Source: Spirochaetaceae bacterium bin103
Lineage (GTDB): Bacteria; Spirochaetota; Spirochaetia; SZUA-6; Bin103
DNA: 40,358 bases
Assembly (NCBI GenBank): GCA_002238925.1
Contig: MPNH01000049.1
Coordinates: 1 to 40,358 of the forward strand
Direction of reading: 5' to 3'
The notes beneath the pieces were generated by a model. The model saw only the letters and a program-made list of their open reading frames with translations, was not told where the DNA came from and ran no database searches. Below are positions 9,479-17,473 of the stretch, one piece after another. Made by a program: the position numbers and the translations under genes. The stretch's first letter is position 1; each line of letters starts with the position of its first letter.

Positions 9479-9993
9479 GTGTCGGCCCGCCCGAACATCG
9501 TGTTCGTCTTCTCCGACCAGCACCGCGCGCGGACGACCGGCTACGAGGGCGCCGCCGTAGCGACCCCGGCGGTGGACCGCCTGGCGGCGGAGGGGGTGGT
9601 GTTCGACACGGCGGTGTCCAGCATTCCCGTGTGCACGCCGTGGCGCGCCGCGCTGTTCACCGGGCAGTACCCGCTCACCAATGGCGTGTTCCTCAACGAC
9701 GTGCGGCTTGCCACCGACCGGCCGACGCTCGGCAACTGGCCCGCATCGACGCGGCCGGGCTGCGTAACGACACCATCCTCGTCTACACGTCCGACCACGG
9801 CGACATGTTGGGGTCGCAGGGGATGACCCGCAAGCAGCATCCCTGCGACGAGTCGATCCGGGTGCCGTTTCTGCTGCGCTGTTCGGACCAGGCGGGCCGC
9901 GGCCGCCACCTCTCGTTTCCGTTCGGCGTGGTGGACATTCTGCCGACGCTGCTCGGCACGTGGCTTTGGGAACCGTGTCAAGCCCCCAGATAA
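9479..9993 (+). pseudogene. Sulfatase pseudogene with a large internal deletion and truncated end
   Basis: From GTG 9479 the frame reads as a sulfatase N-terminus (SARPNIVFVFSDQHRARTTG), with an intact formylglycine site CTPWR in SSIPVCTPWRAALFTG. Near 9735 it jumps to another frame that reads ARIDAAGLRNDTILVYTSDH and GDMLGSQGMTRKQHPCDESI, which belong near the C-terminal metal site. Several hundred residues that normally lie between are missing. Homology ends around 9957 at VVDILPTLLG, without the C-terminal domain. Both an internal deletion and a 3' truncation are therefore present, and the product cannot be active. Unlike the two sulfatase-fold genes at 27483-30346, this one kept its Cys nucleophile, so it was once a genuine sulfatase. 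Confidence 0.85.
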
Positions 9994-10246
9994 ACCGCGA
10001 GTGCGCAACAGTTAAGGGGTTGACCAGATCACCAGCGGGCCGGCAGACTGGATGGTGGACCTACTTTCGTCGTCCCTAGACGCTCTGAACTGTCCTGTGA
10101 GCAGAAACGAGCCTCCCGCGCCGGTGAAGGGGGAGCTACGCCCTGCCGGCCAGGAGGGCTCTATGGACCATCACGATTATCCGCTCGACAGACGGGAGTC
10201 ACCCAAGACCGTTTCGCGATCCGCGACGAATCTCTTGTGAACCGCT
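9958..10246. other. Unexplained junction between the sulfatase relic and a small accessory gene pair
   Basis: Sulfatase homology stops at about 9957, and the following 290 bases match nothing I recognise. A 62-codon frame at 10052-10240 has no family features. The abrupt loss of homology suggests an old insertion or deletion boundary, but I see no clear terminal inverted repeats or target-site duplication. Confidence 0.4.
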
Positions 10247-10534
10247 ATGGCCGCGAAAGTGATACCCGTGCCGCCCGAGCTGGACACGCCTCAAGTCCAC
10301 GCGGACTATGCCGCCTTTCGCCGATCCACCGTGTATTTCTCCGAACACTATAAGGAGTTGCTCGACGAGTTCCCCGAAAAATGGATCGCGCTGTGGGTCG
10401 ATGGGGCTGGCGTTCGCACGGTGGTGAGCGGGCAGGATGTCGAAACGGTAGCGCGGAAGGCCAAAGAAAGTGCAATGCCGCTGGCGCAGTCCTATCTCCG
10501 CTATCTGGCAGCGCAGCCGCGATTCCATACTTAG
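10247..10534 (+). CDS. Small DUF5678-like protein
   Basis: A 95-residue soluble protein with no signal peptide or membrane segment. The central part (EFPEKWIALWVDGAGVRTVV followed by a polar helix) resembles the short DUF5678 fold: a Trp-containing strand pair where the protein seems to state that something is carried, then a helix. Members of unknown function commonly sit beside retropepsin-like proteins, as here. Its stop is three bases before the next gene, so the two are co-translated. The base composition is visibly less GC-rich than the neighbouring genes, which is consistent with acquisition by transfer. Confidence 0.7.
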   Translation: MAAKVIPVPPELDTPQVHADYAAFRRSTVYFSEHYKELLDEFPEKWIALWVDGAGVRTVVSGQDVETVARKAKESAMPLAQSYLRYLAAQPRFHT

Positions 10535-10537
10535 ACC

Positions 10538-10951
10538 TTGGTTGTTCGTGGCAGTTTCGGTGACCAGGGTCGTCCACTGGTAGATGGAACGATATATTTG
10601 TCCCGGCTTGGCATTTCGGGGTCGGTCCGCTTTCTCGTGGATACTGCGGCGAACATCAGCCTCCTGTCTTTCGCGGATGCCATTCGCTTGGGCGTCAATT
10701 ACGCGCGCTTCAACAACCGTCGGGCGGAACGAGTAGGCGGCACAGGCGGGGCCGCGGGCGCCTACTTGGAGAAGGCCACGATCTCACTACGTGATTCGGA
10801 CGGTGTACTGGACGCCTTCCGGATCACGATGGGAGTTGCACAGAAGGCTCCCAACCAGCCAGAAGTCTTGTCTGTCCTCGGTCGGGATGTGCTCGATGGG
10901 GTGCGCTTGGTCGTTGACAAGGAGCGCAGAGAACTGACTCTGGAGCGATAG
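10538..10951 (+). CDS. Retropepsin-like aspartic protease-fold protein
   Basis: A 137-residue protein resembling single-domain retroviral-type aspartic proteases. The putative active-site segment is VRFLVDTAANISLLS, where the usual D(T/S)G triad appears as DTA, and the second conserved block is VLGRDVLDGVRLVVD (normally I/V-L-G-R-D). Such proteins work as dimers, each supplying one Asp. The Gly to Ala change at the third triad position may reduce or remove catalysis, though DTA occurs in some active pepsin-like enzymes. The start is taken as TTG 10538, three bases after the preceding stop; no ATG or GTG lies in frame nearby. With the DUF5678-like gene it forms a two-gene module of unknown role, in an accessory region. 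Confidence 0.7.
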   Translation: MVVRGSFGDQGRPLVDGTIYLSRLGISGSVRFLVDTAANISLLSFADAIRLGVNYARFNNRRAERVGGTGGAAGAYLEKATISLRDSDGVLDAFRITMGVAQKAPNQPEVLSVLGRDVLDGVRLVVDKERRELTLER

Positions 10952-10972
10952 GAACACCTGGTTGAGACGAAT

Positions 10973-13372
10973 TCAGCGAGCAAGCAGCTCGGTGAGGCGG
11001 CGCTGCCACTCGGCTTCGTCTACTACTTCGAAGCGCATGGCACGGCCGCGCATGGCCGGGACGAAGTCGGCCCAGTCGCGGCGGGTTGCGTGCTGGGAGC
11101 AGATGTCGAAAACGGAGCGCTTGTATTCGGTGTCGGCGGCCTCTTTGAGGTGGAGGCCCTTGGTTTCGACCACGAACACCTGGTGGAACGGATCGGCGGC
11201 GTTCGGGTCGTCCGGTTTCAGGGTGAAGATGAAGTCGGCGTAGATCTTGCCTCGCTTCCAGCCCTGCACGTAGAAGTCGTGGCGCGCGCGGTTGCGGTAC
11301 CAGAAGAACAGGCGCTCCTGCTGGTCGAGGAAGGTCGCGACGCGATTCTCCAGAGCGTTCAGTTCGTTCTCGTCCGTGCGGTCGAACAGATTGAGCAGGT
11401 ACTGGCCGCCGTCCTCGCGGTTGGCTTGCCGGGCAGGCGAGGTCCTGATCTGCCGGGGCAGCCGGTTGAAGCCCAGGTCCTCGGCGGCCACGATGAAGCG
11501 CATCTCGCCGGTCTCGAGGAGGCCGGTGAACACGCCGCGCGCCAAGCGGTCACGCTCAATCTCCAGCCGCTTGCGCAACTCTTCCAGGATGAAACCGTAG
11601 TTGCTCACCACCAGCGCACGATCATGCCGCTGCAGGAGAGCGCCGAACAGGCGCCGCGCCACCTCGCTGCCGCGCCACGGGTTCGGCATGACATCGAGCA
11701 GGTGGCTGGCGGCGAATGCATGGTCCAGGCGCCCGCCGCTGCCGGCACGGTCGCGAGCGGCATACGTGGAAGCCGCCGCAACGTGGCCGTCCACGCCGAC
11801 CTGCACGTCGATATCGTCGCCCGGCCGTTCGCCGAGCGGAAGATCGTAGAGGGGCGACACGTCCACCTCGTCCCACGGCGTGCGTGAAAGAATATCGGCT
11901 TCGTAGTGCGCCGGACGCCACGTGCTGCCGTCGCGCATCATGAACGCGGGCAGCACCAGGTCGCGTGCCGCCCGCCGGAACCGTGCGCGTTGTCTGCGCA
12001 CGATGGACTCCGCCGGCTCCATCGGGCTGTCGCCGTCATCGGCCAGCTTGGGCTGCAGGTCGCCGAGCCCTTCGCGACTGAATCCGCGCCGCACTTCGCG
12101 CAGAAGTTCGACACTTTCGCGCTGAAAGCAGAACACGTAGCTCTCGTCCAGCCAACGGTTGCCGGTCTTGCGCGCGTAGGGCTGGCGCAGGATGCGACCG
12201 ACGAGTTGGGTGAGCGCGCTTCGCGAGCTGGGGCGGGTGAGGATCGCCAGCACGTAGGCGAAGGCGCAGTCCCAGCCCTCCTGCAGGGCCTGTTTGGTGA
12301 TGATGAACCGGATCTGGCAGTCGCGCGCCAGCAAGCCGCCGGCGTTATCCACCTCCTTGAGGTCGTCGCGGGCGCTGGTCTTGATCGCGATCTGTTCCGC
12401 GCGGATGTCGGGGTGCTCCATCAGGTAGTCGCGCGCATCCTCGGCGTGCACGACGCCGGGCAGCCGCTGGTCGCGGCCGGTGCGCTCCACCTGGATCAGA
12501 CAGATCGGGCGGATGTGCATGCCGGTGGCGGCATCGTGCCGCCTTGCCTGCTCCTCCAGCTTTGCGCGGTGCTCGATGGCCGCCAACAGGGTGTCCTTCC
12601 AACTCGTGCTCGACCGGTTCCTGATGTGCAGGTCGAGCTTGATCATCTCCTCCGCATTCAGGTCGCGGCCGTAGATCTCGATCAGCACGTTCGCCTCGGC
12701 GGTCGGCGTCGCCGACAGCTCCACGATCAGCGCTGGGTTGAACCCTTCCAACGTAACCTTGGCATTGCGGCTGTATGCCTTGTGGCCCTCGTCCAACACG
12801 ATCATCGGTCGCAGCAAGCGCAGGGTGTTGCCGAGCGACGTCTTGACCTGCCGGCCCCACAAGCCGTTACCCCCGAAGGTGTCGAGGTTCGGCACCCGCT
12901 CAAGCAAGGCGCGATGGCCGGCGGCGTCGTCATCCGCAGGGAAGAAGCGATCGAACCCGCCGCTGTCGCGGAACATGCGGAGTTTGTCCCTGGTCTCGCG
13001 GTTCGCGGACGGGAGCATCAACACCAGGATACAAAGACTTTCGGCCACGTCCGCCGGACGGAAGCCGCTGGTCTTCTCCAGGACCATGGTGCGGCCGGCG
13101 GATGCGAGGTCCAGCTGCTGGCGGTAGGGATGGTCGCGGTCCTTCAGGGCCGCCAGCGTCTGCCGGTAGATCTGCGTGGTGGGCACGATCCACAAAACCA
13201 ACCCGGTCTGCCGGTAAAGCAGTTTACGGTGGACGAGATCGATCACCCGCGTCGCCAGCCGACTCCTGGCCCACGACAGAGACTCCAGCGGTGATCGGTC
13301 GTTGCTTGGCGTCTTCAGGCCTGTGCATCGGACGGCTGAAGTGCGCCGTGTACGCCGCCGACCTCGAGCACG
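10973..13372 (-). pseudogene. Type III restriction-type helicase/nuclease, 5'-damaged
   Basis: About 790 residues match the Res-like superfamily 2 proteins: VLWIVPTTQIYRQ, motif II IVLDEGHKAY, motif III LSATPT, motif VI QLVGRILRQPYA, and a C-terminal PD-(D/E)XK nuclease (YADFIF then VVETKG). The Walker A (GxGKT) that must precede ATRVIDLVHRKLL is absent. Instead, the expected upstream sequence RPEDAKQRPITAG is found in a neighbouring frame around 13285-13325, so this region has both a small deletion and a frameshift. Without motif I, ATP hydrolysis is impossible, so I call it a pseudogene. No methyltransferase (Mod) gene lies beside it. It sits immediately downstream of the ATPase-nuclease gene on the same strand. 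Confidence 0.75.
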
Positions 13373-13384
13373 GGCGCTCAAAGT

Positions 13385-14986
13385 TCACATGCCCCACACC
13401 GTAACCGGCGCGCCGGTGCCGGGCGGCGCGGTGCGGCGGAAGATCTTTTGCTCCCAACTCCGCTCCGGCGCGCGGTCGAACACGATCAGGTGGCCGGCCT
13501 CGGCCGCGCAGCGATCCATGTACGTTCGTGTCTGTACGATGCCCTCGGCGATGGTGCGCTCCAGGTCTCCGTGCCGCACCTTGCACTCCACCACCCAGCG
13601 GTGCTCGCGCCCACCGCCCGGCCACACGATCAACAGGTCGGTCCTGCCCCGACCGAGCGCGTACTCCCGCTCGATCCGCCCGCCGCCGTTCACGATCCGC
13701 TGCAGGTGCGCCTGCAGCAGCAACTGCGGTCCCGCTTCATGGTACTGCTCGAAGCGCTGCACCCAGTGCTCGGAGTGCTCCCTGAAGAACGTCTGAAACC
13801 CCGCAATCAGTCCCGCGACGTCCAGACTTCCGGCGGCGTCCACGTACCACGCCATCTCCTGCGGCAGCGTTTCCTGCACTGCGTAGTTCAGGTGGCGTGG
13901 CACCACCTCCGCGTAGATCGGGTTGGCCATGCGCGGCATGCGCGGCGGGCCGGTAGCGTCCTGAGCCACCAGGCCCAGGTCGCGGACGTAGGCGAGGTCT
14001 TCGGCGGAGCAGGAGGCCTCGTCCGAACCGGCCAGGATCGGTTCGATCACCCGCCGCACGCGCTCCTCGCGCAGCTTGTTTGCCAAGTCGTCGATATGCG
14101 TGTCTCGCCGCACGATCAGCCGCTCCTGCGCACCAAGGATGGCGGCCGCGGTGATCGGACGCCCGCGGTCCCGCCCCGGCTTGTGGCGGAAGCAGGCGTC
14201 GTAGCAGAGCGCGTTCACCAGCCATGGCTGGCCGGCGGTGCGGGTCACAATCAACTCCAGCGCATCTTCCGTGAACACCTGCCCGGTCTGCGCCGTGTGC
14301 TGCGCGGTCAGCGTGGCGGTCTCCTGCTCGGAGAAGTCGCCCAGCCGCAACGACTCGGACTTGATGTTGAAGGCGCTGCCGCCGAGCACCACCCGGTCCT
14401 CGGCGGAGGAGTGGATGCGGTAGTCGCGCACGTCCCGCAGCCCGCACAGGATAATGCTGTGCGGGAAGCCGTCCGGGCGTTGGTCGTAGCCGGCGCGAAG
14501 CTGGCGCAGAACAGACAGCAGGGTGTCGCCGACCAGCGCGTCGATCTCGTCGATCAGCAGCACCAGCGGCACGGCGTCGGCCTCCGCCCAGCGGGCGAGC
14601 ACTTCGATCAGCGCGCCGTCGGCACCCTCCTGTTCGAGCGCGGCCTGCCGCACGCGGTTCGGGGTCTCGTCACCCAGCGTCCGCCGTGCCCGCCGGGCGA
14701 GTTCGCCCAGCATGGCGCGCATCGACCGCGCCGTATCCTCGCGCCCCGCCTGGCCCACCTCGAAGTTGGCGTATACGCAACGCCAGTCGCCCGCCTCGCC
14801 GGAGTTCAGGAGATCGCGGAGCGCCAGCAGCGCCGACGTCTTGCCGGTCTGGCGCGGTGCGTGCAGCACGAAGTAGCGCTCTTCGCGAATCAGCTCGAGA
14901 ACTTCGTCAAGATCGATCCGCGACAACGGCGCGACCTGATAGTGCCGGTCAGCTCGAACCGGACCGGCGGTGTTGAACGTGCGCAT
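13385..14986 (-). CDS. AAA-type ATPase fused to a PD-(D/E)XK nuclease-like domain
   Basis: A 533-residue protein. The N-terminal P-loop domain has Walker A APRQTGKTS (43-51) and Walker B LVLLIDEIDAL (about 140-150), in the style of archaeal/bacterial AAA_14-like ATPases. The middle is helical with a winged-helix-like part. The C-terminal part has the nuclease signature GRTDLLIVW (around 447) followed by WVVECKV (around 465), with the expected D...ExK spacing. Proteins of this shape are often orphan genes in mobile or defence-related regions; their role is not established. It lies divergently from the ABC operon and directly before a decayed restriction-type helicase. No ribosome site is obvious before ATG 14986. 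The reading frame is intact. Confidence 0.82.
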   Translation of the reverse strand: MRTFNTAGPVRADRHYQVAPLSRIDLDEVLELIREERYFVLHAPRQTGKTSALLALRDLLNSGEAGDWRCVYANFEVGQAGREDTARSMRAMLGELARRARRTLGDETPNRVRQAALEQEGADGALIEVLARWAEADAVPLVLLIDEIDALVGDTLLSVLRQLRAGYDQRPDGFPHSIILCGLRDVRDYRIHSSAEDRVVLGGSAFNIKSESLRLGDFSEQETATLTAQHTAQTGQVFTEDALELIVTRTAGQPWLVNALCYDACFRHKPGRDRGRPITAAAILGAQERLIVRRDTHIDDLANKLREERVRRVIEPILAGSDEASCSAEDLAYVRDLGLVAQDATGPPRMPRMANPIYAEVVPRHLNYAVQETLPQEMAWYVDAAGSLDVAGLIAGFQTFFREHSEHWVQRFEQYHEAGPQLLLQAHLQRIVNGGGRIEREYALGRGRTDLLIVWPGGGREHRWVVECKVRHGDLERTIAEGIVQTRTYMDRCAAEAGHLIVFDRAPERSWEQKIFRRTAPPGTGAPVTVWGM

Positions 14987-15033
14987 GAGCGTGGGTTCAT
15001 TGTTTCACGGCACGGCGCGGCTGTCACGCATTC

Positions 15034-15107
15034 CCACCCCACCACCCCCCACCAACCCCACCACCCGGCCGCGGGCACGCCGGGCACGCTCGGGCACGCG
15101 GGCACGC
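15034..15107. repeat. Short GC-rich repeats between divergent genes
   Basis: First comes a C-rich CCACC-type tract (15034-15066) made of CACCCCACCACC-like units. It is followed by four close copies of GGGCACGC at 15073, 15082, 15092 and 15100, with spacing of 8-10 bases. They lie just upstream of the ABC operon promoter. They could be regulator sites or simple slippage repeats; no known operator matches. Confidence 0.6.
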
Positions 15108-15115
15108 GCGATCCT

Positions 15116-15144
15116 TTGACAGGGTGGGGCGGCGGTCCTACACT
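15116..15144 (+). promoter_or_regulatory. Sigma70-type promoter for the peptide ABC operon
   Basis: A perfect -35 TTGACA (15116-15121) is followed after exactly 17 bases by TACACT (15139-15144), four of six matches to TATAAT with the key first A and last T. This is the best promoter seen in the window. It points at the permease gene 39 bases downstream. Confidence 0.7.
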
Positions 15145-15182
15145 GGGCCGGCCTTCGCTGCCGGTGTGCGGCGGGGGCATTT

Positions 15183-16178
15183 GTGTCAGCCATGCAGCAT
15201 TTTCTGATACGCCGCGGTCTCTACGTGATCCTGATGCTGGTGCTGGTCTCCATCGTCGGTTTCGTGGTGATCAACCTGCCGCCGGGCGACTTCATGGACG
15301 CCTACCTGGCGCGCATGCAGTCGTCGGGCACCGAGGTGGACAAGGAGATGGCCGACAACCTGCGCAAGAACTACGGCCTCGACAAGCCGCTCTACGTGCA
15401 GTACCTGATCTGGTTCTTCGGCGTGGTGCGCGGCGACTTCGGCTGGTCGTTCGACCACCAGATTCCGGTTAGCGAACTGGTCGGGGAGCGGATCGCGCTC
15501 ACCCTGGTGATCTCCCTGTCCACCCTGATCTTCGTGTACGCCGCCGCCATCCCGATCGGCATCATCAGCGCCGTGCGCCAGTACTCGCTGACCGACTACA
15601 CGGTGACGGTGTTCGGCTTCGTCGGCCTGGCCACGCCCAACTTCCTGCTCGCCCTGCTGCTGATGTACCTCGGGTTCCAGTGGTTCGACGCCGACGTCGG
15701 CGGGCTGTACTCCACCGAGTTCGTCAACGCGCCCTGGTCGCTGGCCCGGCTCGTCGACCTGCTGCAGCACCTGTGGGTGCCGGTCATTGTGCTTGGTACC
15801 GCCGGTACCGCCGGCATCATCCGCGTAATGCGCGCTACCCTGCTCGACGAGTTGCGCAAGCAGTACGTGATCACCGCCCGCGCCAAGGGCTCGCGCGAGA
15901 TCAACCTGATCCTGAAGTACCCGGCGCGGGTGGCGCTGAACCCGATCGTGAGCACGGTGGGCTGGCTGCTGCCGGAGATCATTTCCGGTGCCGCCATCGT
16001 GTCGGTGGTGCTGTCGCTGCCCACCACCGGCCAGCTCCTGCTGCGCGCGCTGCGCACCCAGGACATGTACCTGGCCGGCAGCCTGATCCTGCTGCTGAGC
16101 TTCCTTACCGTGATCGGCACCCTGATTTCCGACCTGCTGCTGGCGCTCATCGACCCGCGCATCAGGATGGAATCGTGA
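15183..16178 (+). CDS. Peptide-type ABC transporter permease (OppB/DppB-like)
   Basis: A 331-residue inner-membrane permease of the peptide/nickel ABC family. It has an N-terminal membrane helix (FLIRRGLYVILMLVLVSIVG), the GLDKPLYVQYLIWFFGVVRG DppB hallmark, five further hydrophobic segments, and the cytoplasmic EAA-type coupling loop LDELRKQYVITARAKGSREI that contacts the ATPase. It ends LIDPRIRMES, as many DppB relatives do. I prefer GTG 15183 because a GGGGG tract sits five bases upstream; ATG 15192 is the alternative. It pairs with the next permease and the binding protein. No ATP-binding subunit is encoded nearby. The cargo is probably a peptide or other small polar molecule. Confidence 0.95.
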   Translation: MSAMQHFLIRRGLYVILMLVLVSIVGFVVINLPPGDFMDAYLARMQSSGTEVDKEMADNLRKNYGLDKPLYVQYLIWFFGVVRGDFGWSFDHQIPVSELVGERIALTLVISLSTLIFVYAAAIPIGIISAVRQYSLTDYTVTVFGFVGLATPNFLLALLLMYLGFQWFDADVGGLYSTEFVNAPWSLARLVDLLQHLWVPVIVLGTAGTAGIIRVMRATLLDELRKQYVITARAKGSREINLILKYPARVALNPIVSTVGWLLPEIISGAAIVSVVLSLPTTGQLLLRALRTQDMYLAGSLILLLSFLTVIGTLISDLLLALIDPRIRMES

Positions 16179-16191
16179 CGGAAGCACGTTG

Positions 16192-17361
16192 ATGGACCGC
16201 CCCGTGGTGCGCGCCATCGCCCAGGTCGCAGCCGCCGACGATGCGCCGCCGCCCGGCGAATCCGCGCCGCCCGAGGAGAACGAACGCTACTTCATCGCCA
16301 CCCAGCGGCAGCTTATCTGGCGCGCGTTCAAGCGCCACCGCCTGGCCCTGATCAGTTCGCTGGCGCTGCTGGTCCTGTACCTGTCGATGGCGTTCGCGGA
16401 GTTCCTGGGGCCGTACGAGCCGTTCGAGCGCAACCGCGAGGCGCTGCACCACCCGCCGACCCGCATCCACCTGTTCCACGAGGGCCGCTTCGTCGGGCCG
16501 TTCGTGTACCGCTACGAGCAGACCCTGGACATGCAGACGCTGCGCCGCAACTACGCCGAGGATACCAGCCAGCCCTACCCGATCCGGCTGTTGCAACGCG
16601 GTTCGCCGTACCGGATGTGGGGCCTGTTCGAGGGCGACCTGCACCTGTTCGGGGTGGAGGAGCCGGCCACGGTGTACCTGCTCGGCACCGACGACCTGGG
16701 CCGCGACATGTTCTCGCGCATCACCCAAGCGAGCCGCATCTCGCTGTCCATCGGCTTGGTGGGGGTGGCGCTGAGTTTCCTGCTGGGGGCGTCGCTGGGC
16801 GCCATTTCCGGCTACTTCGGAGGCGCGGTCGACACCGTCATCCAACGCATCATCGAACTGCTGCGATCGGTGCCCACCATCCCGCTGTGGATGGGGCTGG
16901 CGGCGGCGATCCCGCCGGCCTGGTCGATGCAGAAGCGCTACTTCGGCATCACCGTGATCATCTCGCTGGTGGCCTGGACCAGCCTGGCGCGGGTGGTGCG
17001 CGGCAAGTTCCTGGAACTGCGCGAGGCCGACTTCGTGGCCGCCGGGCGGCTGGCGGGCGCCACCGACGCCAAGATTATCCTGACCCACATGCTGCCGGGG
17101 TTCATGAGCTACCTGATCGTGAACGCCACCCTGGCCATTCCCAACATGATCCTGGGCGAGACCAGCCTGAGCTTCCTGGGGCTGGGCCTGCAGCGCCCGG
17201 TGCTGAGCTGGGGCGTGCTGCTGCAGAACGCCCAGAACGTACGCACCATGGCGGTGCACCCGTGGCTCATGACCCCGGTGCTGTTCGTGATCGCCGCCGT
17301 GCTGCTGTTCAATTTCGTGGGCGACGGCCTCCGCGATGCCGCCGACCCCTACAAGAGGTAG
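16192..17361 (+). CDS. Peptide-type ABC transporter permease (OppC/DppC-like)
   Basis: The second permease subunit, 389 residues, begins 13 bases after the first. A hydrophilic N-terminal tail of about 45 residues precedes the first membrane helix (LALISSLALLVLYLSMAFAE). A long periplasmic loop of about 100 residues follows, then the canonical DppC core: LLGTDDLGRDMFSRI, several helices, the EAA loop LREADFVAAGRLAGATDAKI ending in LTHMLPG, and the GETSLSFLGLGLQ segment. The extended periplasmic loop between helices 1 and 2 is longer than in Escherichia coli OppC and matches a subgroup seen with large binding proteins. It forms a heterodimer with the preceding permease. Confidence 0.95.
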   Translation: MDRPVVRAIAQVAAADDAPPPGESAPPEENERYFIATQRQLIWRAFKRHRLALISSLALLVLYLSMAFAEFLGPYEPFERNREALHHPPTRIHLFHEGRFVGPFVYRYEQTLDMQTLRRNYAEDTSQPYPIRLLQRGSPYRMWGLFEGDLHLFGVEEPATVYLLGTDDLGRDMFSRITQASRISLSIGLVGVALSFLLGASLGAISGYFGGAVDTVIQRIIELLRSVPTIPLWMGLAAAIPPAWSMQKRYFGITVIISLVAWTSLARVVRGKFLELREADFVAAGRLAGATDAKIILTHMLPGFMSYLIVNATLAIPNMILGETSLSFLGLGLQRPVLSWGVLLQNAQNVRTMAVHPWLMTPVLFVIAAVLLFNFVGDGLRDAADPYKR

Positions 17362-17473
17362 CGGAGAGAGCAAGAGTGAGGTAACAACACGGCGGATCGC
17401 CGGCGGCCTGACGGCGGCCGGGGTGCGGGCCTCGTACGAGGCGCGTGAGCCGGGACCTCAGAGGAGCGTCACA

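Noticed and set aside
10052..10240. A 62-codon plus-strand frame
   Set aside because: No ribosome site, no family resemblance, and it lies in a decayed junction.
15034..15107. CRISPR-like array
   Set aside because: Repeats are 8 bases with 0-2 base gaps; there are no spacers.
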